DNA of 64,000 bases from Salipiger thiooxidans. Its GTDB lineage: Bacteria; Pseudomonadota; Alphaproteobacteria; Rhodobacterales; Rhodobacteraceae. The notes under the pieces were generated by a model that was not told where the DNA came from, did not search any database, and saw only the letters and a program-made list of their open reading frames with translations. The DNA is taken from assembly GCF_900102075.1 (NCBI RefSeq), contig NZ_FNAV01000001.1:372001-436000 (forward strand). Direction: 5' to 3'. Shown piece after piece: positions 43,651 to 54,108 of the stretch (position 1 is its first letter; each line of letters begins with the position of its first letter). Both the position numbers and the translations under genes were made by a program.

Positions 43651-44225
43651 ACATCATTCTTCTTGGACCGCCCGGAGCCGGCAAAGGCACTCAGTCAGGG
43701 ATTCTTGTCGAAGAGCGTGGCATGGTCCAGCTGTCGACGGGTGACATGCTTCGCGAAGCCAAGGCCAGCGGCAGCGAGCTCGGCAACAAGGTTGCCGAAG
43801 TCATGGCCCGCGGCGATCTGGTCACCGACGAGATCGTCATCGGCCTGATCCGCGAGAAGTTCGAGGCAGACCCGTCGCGCGGCTACATCTTCGACGGCTT
43901 CCCCCGGACCCTGAAGCAGGCCGACGCGCTCGGCGACCTGCTCGAGGAGATGGGCCAGAAGCTCGACAAGGTGATCGAGCTGCGCGTGGACGACGAGGCG
44001 CTGGTTTCGCGCATCGTCAACCGCGCCGAGCAGGCCAAGGCCGCAGGCCAGCCGGTCCGCGCCGACGATAACGAAGAGTCGCTGCGCACCCGCCTGATGG
44101 CCTACTACAAGATGACGTCGCCGCTGGTCGGCTACTACTATGCCAAGGGGCTCTATTCCCGGATCGACGGCATGGGGCAGATCGACGAGGTCAAGACCGC
44201 GCTGGCGGCACGGCTCGACGAGTGA
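43647..44225 (+). CDS. adk: Adenylate kinase
   Basis: A 192-aa enzyme interconverting AMP, ADP and ATP. P-loop is [16 protein letters not shown] site [10 protein letters not shown] and [11 protein letters not shown]. The lid is short (about [20 protein letters not shown]) and has no zinc-binding cysteines, as in other alphaproteobacteria. Its start overlaps secY; a terminator follows. Confidence 0.98.
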
Positions 44226-44247
44226 TTGCAGCGACATCGCAGACAGC

Positions 44248-44279
44248 AAAGGCGGGCCCCTCGGCCCGCCTTTTCTTTT
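44248..44279 (+). terminator. Terminator after adk
   Basis: Stem GGCGGGCC / GGCCCGCC with a 4-base loop and TTTTCTTTT after it. It ends the rplO-secY-adk transcript before the oppositely oriented BLUF gene. Confidence 0.9.
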
Positions 44280-44319
44280 GCGCCCGGCGCGCTCCGGTGC
44301 CCCCCTGCCCCGGCGCGGC

Positions 44320-44715
44320 TCAACTCCCGGTGGCGGCGATCCGCCCCACCCGGTCGAAGGCCAGCAGCACCCCTCCGCGCCCGTCGGCAAAGCGGGTGGC
44401 AAGGAACTCCGCGTCGACGGGCGAAAGGCTCGCGTAGCCCATGGACCAGCCGAGGAAGGCGCGCTCGCTCACCTGCCTCCGCATCCTGACCACGACCCGG
44501 TCGTGCCGGGTGTCGCGGGCGATCTCCGAGAACAGCAGGTCGACGGAGGCACCGGGCCCCTCGAGCACCTGGCAGAAGCTCGCGAGGTCGCGGAGCAGGT
44601 AGCCGGTGACCCCGAGCTGGGTGTTCCGCTCGAGAGCCTCCGCCAGGATCTGGAAATCCGTCGGGTGGCCGCGAGGGTAGCGCGAGGCGCTTGTATATAG
44701 CAGTTGCGTTATCAT
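44320..44715 (-). CDS. Short BLUF-domain blue-light photoreceptor
   Basis: A 131-aa protein consisting of a single BLUF domain. The flavin-site residues are recognisable: Tyr in QLLYTSASRY, Asn in ALERNTQLGVTGYLL, Gln in SFCQVLEGP, and the Trp/Met segment FLGWSMGYASL. Short BLUF proteins regulate partners by contact or by gene regulation. ATG 44715 gives the canonical start MITQLLYTS; its Shine-Dalgarno is weak. It is an unusual insertion within the ribosomal/RNA polymerase gene row, between adk and rpsM and on the opposite strand. Its start codon overlaps a candidate plus-strand promoter. Confidence 0.9.
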   Translation of the reverse strand: MITQLLYTSASRYPRGHPTDFQILAEALERNTQLGVTGYLLRDLASFCQVLEGPGASVDLLFSEIARDTRHDRVVVRMRRQVSERAFLGWSMGYASLSPVDAEFLATRFADGRGGVLLAFDRVGRIAATGS

Positions 44716-44720
44716 ATAAT
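44691..44720 (+). promoter_or_regulatory. Candidate promoter upstream of rpsM
   Basis: TTGTAT (44691-44696) and a perfect TATAAT (44715-44720) with 18-bp spacing. If used, the rpsM message would have a leader of about 280 nt. The -10 box overlaps the start of the BLUF gene on the other strand, so transcription of the two may interfere. A second candidate -35 (TTGACG, 44824) lacks a good -10. Confidence 0.4.
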
Positions 44721-45006
44721 CGGAACAACGCGGTCGCAGCCTGTTTGGTTCAGGACAGCGTGGCCTTTCGCGCCCGCATGCGCGGAAAAATGCCCCCTGA
44801 AGCGGGACGCCTCTGGTTGAGGGTTGACGCTCCTTGCGAATCCTCTTACCCACCCGCATCTCTAGCAGAGAATCGTTTTTGCGGAGCGGGTCTCACCCAT
44901 CTGCAGACCACCTCATCAGCGGACAGCCCGAGGCGCATCGCGCTTTGGGCTCATGTTGTGAAAAAAGGTTCTGGAACTACGGAACCGCAACGAAAGGAAC
45001 AGAGAC

Positions 45007-45375
45007 TTGGCACGTATTGCCGGCGTCAACATCCCGACCAACAAGCGGGTGCCCATCGCACTCACCTACATCACCGGTATCGGACACACTTCGGCCCAGG
45101 CCATCTGCGAAGCCGTGAACATCGAAGCCTCGCGCCGCGTGAACGAGCTGTCCGATGCGGAAGTGCTCGCCATCCGTGAGCACATCGACGCGAACTACAC
45201 CGTCGAAGGCGACCTGCGCCGCGAAGTTCAGATGAACGTCAAGCGCCTGATGGACCTCGGCTGCTACCGTGGCCTGCGTCACCGTCGCAACCTCCCCGTC
45301 CGCGGTCAGCGGACCCACACCAACGCTCGTACGCGCAAGGGCCCCGCAAAGCCCATCGCCGGCAAGAAGAAGTAA
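45007..45375 (+). CDS. rpsM: 30S ribosomal protein S13
   Basis: A 122-aa protein with [20 protein letters not shown] at the start and the conserved [20 protein letters not shown]. The frame opens with TTG at 45007, preceded by AAAGGAACAGAGAC. It follows adk after a 781-bp gap occupied by the BLUF gene, and precedes rpsK by 15 bp. Confidence 0.97.
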   Translation: MARIAGVNIPTNKRVPIALTYITGIGHTSAQAICEAVNIEASRRVNELSDAEVLAIREHIDANYTVEGDLRREVQMNVKRLMDLGCYRGLRHRRNLPVRGQRTHTNARTRKGPAKPIAGKKK

Positions 45376-45390
45376 GGGAGGCCCACCGAT

Positions 45391-45783
45391 ATGGCACGTG
45401 ATACCCGTCGCGGAGGCAAGAAGAAGGTCTCCAAGAACATCGCCGCTGGCGTGGCGCATGTTAACTCGTCGTTCAACAACACCAAGATCCTGATCTCGGA
45501 TGTGCAGGGCAACGCGATCTCCTGGTCGTCCGCCGGCACCATGGGCTTCAAGGGTTCGCGGAAATCGACCCCCTACGCCGCTCAGCTGGCCGCCGAAGAC
45601 GCGGGCCGCAAGGCGCAGGAACACGGCGTGAAAACGCTGGAAGTCGAAGTCCAGGGCCCCGGCTCGGGCCGTGAATCGGCTCTGCGCGCGCTTGCCGCCG
45701 TCGGCTTCAACATCACGTCGATCCGTGACGTGACGCCGATCGCGCACAACGGCTGCCGTCCGCCGAAGCGCCGCCGCGTCTGA
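45391..45783 (+). CDS. rpsK: 30S ribosomal protein S11
   Basis: A 130-aa protein with [40 protein letters not shown] and the end [11 protein letters not shown], all diagnostic of S11. GGGAGG lies before ATG 45391. A strong hairpin separates it from rpoA. Confidence 0.98.
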   Translation: MARDTRRGGKKKVSKNIAAGVAHVNSSFNNTKILISDVQGNAISWSSAGTMGFKGSRKSTPYAAQLAAEDAGRKAQEHGVKTLEVEVQGPGSGRESALRALAAVGFNITSIRDVTPIAHNGCRPPKRRRV

Positions 45784-45797
45784 TCTTACGTACTTAC

Positions 45798-45833
45798 GAG
45801 GTGGGGCCCTGCCATTTGGCGGGGTCCCACCTC
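45798..45833 (+). terminator. Long hairpin between rpsK and rpoA
   Basis: A 16-bp stem (45798-45813 with 45818-45833, two G-U pairs) and a 4-base loop, followed by ACGTCATTTTAA. Strong enough to attenuate or act as an RNase or protein-binding site between rpsK and rpoA. Confidence 0.6.
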
Positions 45834-45898
45834 ACGTCATTTTAACCTCGGGCGTCTGAGCCTTTGGACATGGGGCACGGACAGGAATGGAGGGACGC

Positions 45899-46915
45899 AT
45901 GATCCACAAGAACTGGGCTGAACTCATCAAGCCGACCCAGCTGGAGGTTCGCCCCGGCGCCGACCCCTCCCGGGTGGCAACCGTTGTCGCAGAACCGCTC
46001 GAGCGCGGCTTTGGTCTGACCATGGGCAATGCGCTGCGTCGCATTCTGCTGTCGAGCCTTCAGGGCGCGGCAATCACCAGCGTGCAGATCGACAACGTGC
46101 TGCACGAATTCTCGTCCGTCGCCGGTGTCCGCGAAGATGTGACCGATATCGTCCTGAACCTCAAGGGCGTTTCTCTCCGCATGGAAGTCGAGGGACCGAA
46201 GCGCCTGTCGATCAACGCCAAGGGCCCGGGCGTCGTCACCGCTGGTGACATCTCGGAAACCGCCGGCATCGAAGTGCTGAACAAGGACCACGTAATCTGC
46301 CACCTCGACGACGGTGCCGATCTCTACGTGGAACTGACGGTCAACACCGGCAAGGGCTACGTCTCTGCCGACAAGAACAAGCCCGAAGACGCGCCCATCG
46401 GCCTGATTCCGATCGACGCGATCTACTCGCCGGTCAAGCGCGTCTCCTACGAGGTGCAGCCGACCCGTGAGGGCCAGGTTCTCGACTACGACAAGCTGAC
46501 CATGAAGGTGGAGACCGACGGTTCGGTCACCCCCGATGATGCCATCGCCTTCGCGGCGCGCATCCTGCAGGACCAGCTGTCGATCTTCGTGAACTTCGAA
46601 GAGCCCGAAGCGGCCGGCCGCCAGGACGAGGACGACGGGCTGGAGTTCAACCCGCTGCTTCTCAAGAAGGTGGACGAGCTCGAGCTGTCGGTGCGTTCGG
46701 CGAACTGCCTGAAGAACGACAACATCGTCTACATCGGCGACCTGATCCAGAAGACCGAAGCCGAGATGCTCCGCACTCCGAACTTCGGCCGCAAGTCGCT
46801 GAACGAGATCAAGGAAGTGCTGTCCTCCATGGGTCTGCACCTCGGCATGGACGTCGAGGACTGGCCGCCGGACAACATCGAGGATCTCGCGAAGAAACTG
46901 GAAGACCAGTTCTGA
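45899..46915 (+). CDS. rpoA: DNA-directed RNA polymerase subunit alpha
   Basis: A 338-aa protein. The N-terminal assembly domain includes [20 protein letters not shown] and [15 protein letters not shown]; the C-terminal DNA/activator-binding domain includes [20 protein letters not shown] and [12 protein letters not shown]. Start ATG 45899 ([12 protein letters not shown]) is chosen because GGAGGG lies just upstream; an earlier in-frame start at 45887 would add four residues. Confidence 0.98.
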   Translation: MIHKNWAELIKPTQLEVRPGADPSRVATVVAEPLERGFGLTMGNALRRILLSSLQGAAITSVQIDNVLHEFSSVAGVREDVTDIVLNLKGVSLRMEVEGPKRLSINAKGPGVVTAGDISETAGIEVLNKDHVICHLDDGADLYVELTVNTGKGYVSADKNKPEDAPIGLIPIDAIYSPVKRVSYEVQPTREGQVLDYDKLTMKVETDGSVTPDDAIAFAARILQDQLSIFVNFEEPEAAGRQDEDDGLEFNPLLLKKVDELELSVRSANCLKNDNIVYIGDLIQKTEAEMLRTPNFGRKSLNEIKEVLSSMGLHLGMDVEDWPPDNIEDLAKKLEDQF

Positions 46916-46943
46916 GAGACGCGGGTCTGACGAAATAAGGGGC

Positions 46944-46972
46944 GGGGCGCAGTGAGAGGGCGCCCCGTTTTC
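46944..46972 (+). terminator. Terminator-like hairpin between rpoA and rplQ
   Basis: Stem GGGGCGC / GCGCCCC (46944-46950 with 46960-46966), 9-base loop, then GTTTTCC. It may reduce rplQ transcription relative to rpoA. Confidence 0.6.
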
Positions 46973-47101
46973 CTCCCCGCAAGGGGATCCGGGGCTTTGG
47001 CCCCACACGACCGGGCATCTGCCCCAAGGAGAGCGGTCCGCACGCATGGACCGCCTGACAAAGCAAAACCGCCCCACGATGGGCAAATGGAGTAAAGAAA
47101 C

Positions 47102-47524
47102 ATGCGTCACGCAAAAGGCTACCGCCGCCTCAACCGCACCCACGAGCACCGCAAGGCACTCTGGGCAAACATGGCCGGCTCGCTGATCGAGCACGAGCAG
47201 ATCAAGACCACCCTGCCCAAGGCCAAGGAACTGAAGCGCGTCATCGACAAGCTCATCACCCTCGGCAAGCGCGGCGACGTGCACGCCCGCCGTCAGGCCG
47301 CCGCCCAGCTGAAGCAGGACATCCACGTCGCGAAGCTGTTCGAAGTTCTCGGCCCGCGCTACACCGAGCGCAACGGCGGCTACTGCCGTGTGCTCAAGGC
47401 CGGCTTCCGTTACGGTGACATGGCGCCGATGGCGATCATCGAGCTCGTCGACCGCGACGTCGACGCCAAGGGTTCGGCCGACAAGGCCCGCCTGGCCGCG
47501 CTCGAGGTGGCTGACGAGGAGTAA
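47102..47524 (+). CDS. rplQ: 50S ribosomal protein L17
   Basis: A 140-aa protein with [20 protein letters not shown] at the start and the conserved [20 protein letters not shown] and [18 protein letters not shown] is at 47102. It ends the plus-strand ribosomal gene row; a strong terminator follows. Confidence 0.98.
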   Translation: MRHAKGYRRLNRTHEHRKALWANMAGSLIEHEQIKTTLPKAKELKRVIDKLITLGKRGDVHARRQAAAQLKQDIHVAKLFEVLGPRYTERNGGYCRVLKAGFRYGDMAPMAIIELVDRDVDAKGSADKARLAALEVADEE

Positions 47525-47547
47525 TCCTCGCCCGAGCAACTGCATCG

Positions 47548-47582
47548 AGGCGCCGCAGGGATCTTCCCCGCGGCGCCTTTTT
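47548..47582 (+). terminator. Terminator after rplQ
   Basis: 9-bp stem AGGCGCCGC / GCGGCGCCT with a 13-base loop and a run of five T. Confidence 0.9.
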
Positions 47583-47638
47583 CATTTCGGCCTCACCGCA
47601 TCCGACAGACGAAGCGAAAAGGCCATGCGGCCGGCAGC

Positions 47639-48094
47639 TTACGCCGCCTCCAGCTCCTTCTTCACCAGCGCCTCGATCTTCGCGATCGGGTGGTTGGTCA
47701 GGGTCTTCGGAATCTCGGCCACGATCTTGTCGGCCACCTCCTTGTGCAGAGCGGCGCGCAGGTCGCCCAGAACCTTGGGCGCGGCCACGAGCACCAGCCG
47801 CTCGAAGGCGCCGCGGTGGGCCTCGGCATAGAGCTTCTCGGCAAGATCCGCCGCGAAGCGCTCTTTCTGGAGCTCGTGCCAGTCGGTGTCGTCGAGCGCA
47901 GACCGCTGACCCATCCCCCCGTCATTCATCCGCCCGGGACGGTTCGCCCCCTGCTCGCGGTCCGAAGGGTTCTCCTGCGCCTCGGCATCGAACAGGTCGA
48001 GGTTGGGGTTCTCATGGTCGGTCAGGTTGCGCAGGAACAGCGCCTTCTCGCTGTCCGTCACCACCACCCAGGTGTCCTGTTTCAGCTCTGTCAT
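47639..48094 (-). CDS. Host-attachment-protein family (baeRF-like) protein
   Basis: A 151-aa cytosolic protein. It contains TWVVVTDSEKALFLRN at the start and ERLVLVAAPKVLGDLRAAL in the second half, as in the family first named from Agrobacterium host attachment and later linked to peptide-release-factor-like folds. Conserved function is not established. AAAGGAG lies before ATG 48094. It is divergent from the Deg protease gene. Confidence 0.82.
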   Translation of the reverse strand: MTELKQDTWVVVTDSEKALFLRNLTDHENPNLDLFDAEAQENPSDREQGANRPGRMNDGGMGQRSALDDTDWHELQKERFAADLAEKLYAEAHRGAFERLVLVAAPKVLGDLRAALHKEVADKIVAEIPKTLTNHPIAKIEALVKKELEAA

Positions 48095-48260
48095 GGTTCG
48101 GTCTCCTTTCGTGGCGTCGCGGGACCCGGCGGCACCGTCACGGCGTCCGCCCGCACCCGGCTTCACGGGATCAACGCCCCTGCTCACGCGCACGTTCCGC
48201 CACTCGCCTTGATTCCATTTCCGCAGGCGGGCATATCGCAGTGGCACAGGAGGACCGATC

Positions 48261-49655
<1,395 letters not shown>

Positions 49656-49659
49656 TCCC

Positions 49660-50973
49660 TTGGCCGATCTCTTCGACAGCCCCGACGCCACGCCACCGGA
49701 GGACCGGGCCCCCCGCCCGCTCGCCGACCGGCTGCGGCCGCGGGCGCTCGACGAGGTGATCGGCCAGCGCCAGCTTCTCGGCCCCGACGCGCCGCTCGGC
49801 ATCATGCTGGCCTCGGGTGCGCTCTCGAGCCTCGTGCTCTGGGGCCCGCCGGGGGTCGGCAAGACCACCATCGCGCGGCTGCTCGCGGATGCCACCGACC
49901 TGCACTTCGTCCAGATCAGCGCCATCTTCACCGGCGTCCCGGAGCTGCGCAAGGTCTTCGAGGCGGCCCGGCACCGCCGCACCAACGGCCAGGGCACGCT
50001 GCTCTTCGTCGACGAGATCCACCGCTTCAACAAGGCGCAGCAGGACGGCTTCCTGCCACATATGGAAGACGGCACCATCCTGCTGGTGGGCGCCACCACC
50101 GAGAACCCCAGCTTCGAGCTGAACGCGGCGCTGCTGTCCCGCGCGCAGGTGCTGGTGCTCGAGCGCCTCTCCCTCGCCGACCTCGAACGCCTCGCCCAGC
50201 GGGCAGAGAAGGAACTCGGCCGCGCCCTGCCCCTCGACGGCGCCGCCCGAGAGGCGCTGCTCGAGATGGCCGACGGCGACGGCCGCGCCGCGCTCAACCT
50301 TATCGAGCAGGTCATGGCGTGGAAGACCGACGCCAAGCTCGACACGGCCCAGCTCACCCGGCGGCTGATGCGGCGCGCGGCGCAGTACGACAAGTCCGGC
50401 GACGGCCACTACAACCTGATCTCGGCGCTGCACAAATCCGTGCGCGGCTCCGACCCGGATGCGGCGCTCTACTGGTTCGCCCGGATGCTCGAGGCCGGCG
50501 AGGACCCGCGCTTCCTCGCCCGCCGCATCACCCGCATGGCGGTCGAGGACATCGGCCTCGCCGACCCGCAGGCGCAGGCGATCTGCATCGACAGCTGGCA
50601 GACCTACGAACGGCTGGGCTCTCCCGAAGGCGAGCTGGCGCTGGCCAACGCGCTGGTCTACCTCGCGCTCGCGCCCAAATCCAACGCCGCCTACATCGCC
50701 TACAAGGCCGCCCGCGCCGATGCCCGCCGCACCGGCTCGCTGATGCCGCCGAAGCACATCCTCAACGCCCCCACCCGGCTGATGAAGGAGCAGGGCTACG
50801 GCAGCGGCTACAGCTACGATCACGACGCCGAGGACGGATTCTCCGGGCAGGACTACTTCCCCGACGACATGGGCCGCCAGCGCTTCTACGCCCCGGTCGA
50901 ACGCGGCTTCGAACGCGAACTGAAGAAGCGCGTCGAGTATTTCGAACGCCTCCGCCGCGAGCGCAGCGGCTGA
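49660..50973 (+). CDS. rarA: Replication-associated recombination protein RarA (MgsA)
   Basis: A 437-aa AAA+ ATPase acting at stalled replication forks. Walker A: LWGPPGVGKTTIAR; Walker B: LLFVDEIHRFNKAQQDGFLP; sensor region GATTENPSFELNAALLSR; C-terminal tetramerisation part with VEDIGLADPQA and MPPKHILNAPTRLMKEQGYG. The frame opens with TTG 49660 (MADLFDSPD), preceded by CCGGAG; no ATG is better placed. Confidence 0.95.
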   Translation: MADLFDSPDATPPEDRAPRPLADRLRPRALDEVIGQRQLLGPDAPLGIMLASGALSSLVLWGPPGVGKTTIARLLADATDLHFVQISAIFTGVPELRKVFEAARHRRTNGQGTLLFVDEIHRFNKAQQDGFLPHMEDGTILLVGATTENPSFELNAALLSRAQVLVLERLSLADLERLAQRAEKELGRALPLDGAAREALLEMADGDGRAALNLIEQVMAWKTDAKLDTAQLTRRLMRRAAQYDKSGDGHYNLISALHKSVRGSDPDAALYWFARMLEAGEDPRFLARRITRMAVEDIGLADPQAQAICIDSWQTYERLGSPEGELALANALVYLALAPKSNAAYIAYKAARADARRTGSLMPPKHILNAPTRLMKEQGYGSGYSYDHDAEDGFSGQDYFPDDMGRQRFYAPVERGFERELKKRVEYFERLRRERSG

Positions 50974-51091
50974 CCGGTAACGCGACGTCGCGCCTTCATC
51001 TTGCCGGATAAACTCCGGGGGGCCCCGCAGGGGCGGGGGCAGAGCCCCCTCCGACCTTGACAAGCGCACCGCCGCGCGACATTCCGCGACC

Positions 51092-51469
51092 ATGATCCTG
51101 ACGCTTCTACAGGTCGCCCTGGGCGGCGCATTGGGCGCATCCGCGCGCTATCTGACCGGTGTCGCCATGACGTCGCTGATGGGGCGTGGCTTCCCGTGGG
51201 GAACGCTGGCCGTCAACATTCTCGGCTCCTTCCTCATGGGGCTGCTGGTGGTGGCGCTGGCCAACCTCTCTGCGACCCGGCTGGCGCCGTTCTTCGCGGT
51301 GGGCTTCCTCGGCGGCTTCACCACCTTCTCGAGCTTCTCGCTCGACGTCGCGACGCTCTACGAGCGCGGCGACGTCGCTCTGGCGCTCGGCTACGTGGCG
51401 GTCTCGGTCGCCGTTTCCATCGCCGCGCTGTTCGCGGGCCTCCTTATCGCACGGAACCTTTTCGCATGA
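51092..51469 (+). CDS. crcB: Fluoride channel CrcB/Fluc
   Basis: A 125-aa, four-helix membrane protein that exports fluoride as a dual-topology dimer. Signatures: GGALGASARYL, FPWGTLAVNILGSFLMG and FLGGFTTFSSFSLD. Its stop overlaps the rluC start by 4 bp. No fluoride riboswitch is recognised upstream. Confidence 0.95.
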   Translation: MILTLLQVALGGALGASARYLTGVAMTSLMGRGFPWGTLAVNILGSFLMGLLVVALANLSATRLAPFFAVGFLGGFTTFSSFSLDVATLYERGDVALALGYVAVSVAVSIAALFAGLLIARNLFA

Positions 51470-52521
51470 GCCGAGTCCAGACCATCACCATCGGCCCCGG
51501 CGACGGCGACCAGCGCCTCGACCGCTGGCTGAAGCGGCACTTCCCGCACCTCGCGCAGGGCCGCATCGAGAAGATGTGCCGCAAGGGCGAGATCCGCGTC
51601 GACGGCGGCCGGGTCAAGGCCTCGACCCGCCTCGAGGTCGGCCAGCAGGTGCGCATCCCGCCGCTGCCCGAGCCCGACGCCGTGAACGCGGCCCCCGCGG
51701 CCGCGCCGAAGCCGCGTGTGAGCGATGCCGACACCAAGTTGATCCAGGACGCGGTGATCTGGAAGGACGACCACATCATCGCGCTCAACAAGCCGCCGGG
51801 CCTGCCGGTGCAGGGCGGCAGCAAGACCACCCGACACGTGGATGGCCTCTCCGAGGCGCTGCGCTTCGGCCTCGACGAGAAGCCGCGCCTCGTGCACCGG
51901 CTCGACAAGGACACCTCGGGCGTGCTGCTGCTGGCGCGCACCCGCGCGGTGGCGCAGGCGCTGACCGCCGCCATCCGCCACAAGCAGACCCGCAAGATCT
52001 ACTGGGCGGTGGTCGCGGGCGTGCCCACCCCCTACCTCGGCGAGATCCGCTACGCGCTGGTCAAGGCGCCCGGCCACGGCAGCTCGGGCGAGGGCGAGAA
52101 GATGATCTGCGTGCACCCGCGCGACGTCGACCGCACCGAGGGCGCCAAGCGCGCCCACACGCTTTACGCCACGCTCTACCGCGTCGCGGGCCGCGCCTCG
52201 TGGGTGGCGCTCGAGCCGATCACCGGCCGCACCCACCAGCTGCGCGCGCACATGGCCGAGATCGGCCACCCGATCATCGGCGACGGCAAGTACGGCGGGT
52301 CGGGCCAGGAAAACCTCGGCGACGGCTGGGGCGCCCAGCTTGGCGGGGTGATCTCGAAGAAGCTGCACCTGCACGCCCGCTCGATGACCTTCGAACACCC
52401 GGTGACCCACAAGCGCGTCACCGTGACCGCGCCGCTGCCGGAACACATGAAGCACACCTGGGAGACCCTCGGCTGGACCGAGGACCTCGCCGCGGACGAC
52501 CCCTTCGAAAGCCTGCAATGA
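51466..52521 (+). CDS. 23S rRNA pseudouridine synthase, RluC/RluD family
   Basis: A 351-aa protein: N-terminal S4 RNA-binding domain (QRLDRWLKRHFPHLAQGRIE), then the synthase domain with the catalytic Asp in PRLVHRLDKDTSGVLLLA and the end GRTHQLRAHMAEIGHPIIGD. Coupled by 4-bp overlaps to crcB and to the HAD gene. Which U residues it modifies (RluC or RluD type) cannot be decided by eye. Confidence 0.93.
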   Translation: MSRVQTITIGPGDGDQRLDRWLKRHFPHLAQGRIEKMCRKGEIRVDGGRVKASTRLEVGQQVRIPPLPEPDAVNAAPAAAPKPRVSDADTKLIQDAVIWKDDHIIALNKPPGLPVQGGSKTTRHVDGLSEALRFGLDEKPRLVHRLDKDTSGVLLLARTRAVAQALTAAIRHKQTRKIYWAVVAGVPTPYLGEIRYALVKAPGHGSSGEGEKMICVHPRDVDRTEGAKRAHTLYATLYRVAGRASWVALEPITGRTHQLRAHMAEIGHPIIGDGKYGGSGQENLGDGWGAQLGGVISKKLHLHARSMTFEHPVTHKRVTVTAPLPEHMKHTWETLGWTEDLAADDPFESLQ

Positions 52522-53198
52522 CCGACCTGCGCCTCGTGATCTTCGACGTCGACGGCACCCTCGTCGACAGCCAGGCCGACATCCTCGCCTCGATGCGCGC
52601 GGCCTTCGCCAGCGCCGGGCTCGAGGCCCCCGCGCGGGCCGAAATCCTGTCGATCGTCGGGCTGTCGCTGCCGCTGGCGATCGCCGAGCTCGCGCCCGGG
52701 ATCGACCCCGCGACCCGCGACGCCATGGTCGAGGCCTACAAGGCCAGCTACATGGGGCTGCGCATCGAGAAGGGCACGCCGCAGAGCTCGCCGCTCTATC
52801 CCAACACACGCGAGGTGCTCGAGGCGCTGCACGCCCAGCCCGAGACCCTGCTCGGCATCGCCACCGGCAAGTCGCGCCGCGGGCTGGACAAGCTGCTCGA
52901 CGGCCACGAGATGCGCCGGCTCTTCGTCACGCAGCAATGCGCCGACGACCACCCCTCCAAGCCCCACCCCGCGATGATCGAGGCCGCGCTCTCCGAGACC
53001 GCCATGCCCGCGCACCGCGCGGTGATGCTGGGCGACACCAGCTTCGACATGCAGATGGCGCGCGCCGCCGGCGTCACCGCCATTGGCGTCACATGGGGCT
53101 ACCACGACGCAGCGCGGCTGCGGGACGCACATCACGTCATCGACGACATCCGCGCCCTGCCCGCCCTGCTGGAAGAGATCTGGGAGACGACCGCATGA
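52518..53198 (+). CDS. HAD-family hydrolase (phosphoglycolate-phosphatase-like)
   Basis: A 226-aa phosphatase. HAD motif I VIFDVDGTLVDSQ, motif II GIATGKSRRGLD, motif III KPHPAMIEAAL, motif IV MLGDTSFDMQMARAAG. The cap region suggests subclass I. Substrate not determined. It overlaps rluC and the ATP12 gene by 4 bp each. Confidence 0.92.
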   Translation: MTDLRLVIFDVDGTLVDSQADILASMRAAFASAGLEAPARAEILSIVGLSLPLAIAELAPGIDPATRDAMVEAYKASYMGLRIEKGTPQSSPLYPNTREVLEALHAQPETLLGIATGKSRRGLDKLLDGHEMRRLFVTQQCADDHPSKPHPAMIEAALSETAMPAHRAVMLGDTSFDMQMARAAGVTAIGVTWGYHDAARLRDAHHVIDDIRALPALLEEIWETTA

Positions 53199-53908
53199 GC
53201 GAATGGGCCCCCCGCCGCTTCTATACCGAAGCCACCGTCACCGAGGCCGAAGGCGGCTACGGCATCGCGCTGGACGGCCGCCGCGTGATGACCCCGGGCA
53301 AGTCGCCGCTGGTGGTGCCGACCCGCGCACTCGCCGAAGCCATCGCCGCGGAATGGGCGGCGCAGGGCGAGAAGATCGCCCCCGAGACCATGCCCTTCAC
53401 CCGCACCGCCAACAGCGCCATCGAGAAGGTCGCCCCGCAGCGCGCCGCGGTGGCCGACATGCTGGCGGAATACGGCGACAGCGACCTGCTATGCTACCGC
53501 GCCGTGGACCCCGAGCCGCTGGTGGCCCTGCAGTCCGAACGCTGGGATCCGATGCTCGCCTGGGCGGCCGAGCATCTTGGCGCCGCGCTCGAGCCGCGCG
53601 CAGGGCTGATGCACGCGCCGCAACCCGCCGAAGCGCTGGAACGCCTCGCGGTCCGCACCCATACGCTCGACCATTTCCGGCTGGCGGCCTTTCACGATCT
53701 CGTGGCGCTGACCGGCTCTCTGGTGCTCGGCTTTGCCGCCACCGACCCCGCGCAGGATCCCGAGGCGCTCTGGGCGCTCTCGCGGCTCGACGAGACCTGG
53801 CAGGAAGAGACCTGGGGCACCGACGAGGAAGCCCGCGAGATGTCCGAGAACAAACGCCGCGCGTTTCTTCACGCTCATCGATTTTTTGCTCACTGCGCCA
53901 CTGATTAA
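53195..53908 (+). CDS. ATP12-family F1-ATPase assembly chaperone
   Basis: A 237-aa protein matching ATP12: RRFYTEATVTEAEGGYGIAL, GKSPLVVPTRALAEAIAAEW, MPFTRTANSAIEKV, DSDLLCYRAVDPEPL and the end VLGFAATDP. In mitochondria ATP12 binds the F1 alpha subunit. It ends the crcB-rluC-HAD-ATP12 row. Confidence 0.93.
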   Translation: MSEWAPRRFYTEATVTEAEGGYGIALDGRRVMTPGKSPLVVPTRALAEAIAAEWAAQGEKIAPETMPFTRTANSAIEKVAPQRAAVADMLAEYGDSDLLCYRAVDPEPLVALQSERWDPMLAWAAEHLGAALEPRAGLMHAPQPAEALERLAVRTHTLDHFRLAAFHDLVALTGSLVLGFAATDPAQDPEALWALSRLDETWQEETWGTDEEAREMSENKRRAFLHAHRFFAHCATD

Positions 53909-54108
53909 TCACGCCGCGGCACCGGAAACACTGCCCATTTTCGCGGCAGTGCATGGTGACTTTCGCAGCGGAACGGCTTGACCTCTCTTTGGGAATCCGA
54001 ACACACTCGGCCTCACCAGAGGGGGGAGAACCCTGCCCAGGTATTTTCACGGCCCATGTGGGTCACGGAACCGGCCCAAGAGGGGCCGGACAACAGGAAG
54101 AGGTTAAC

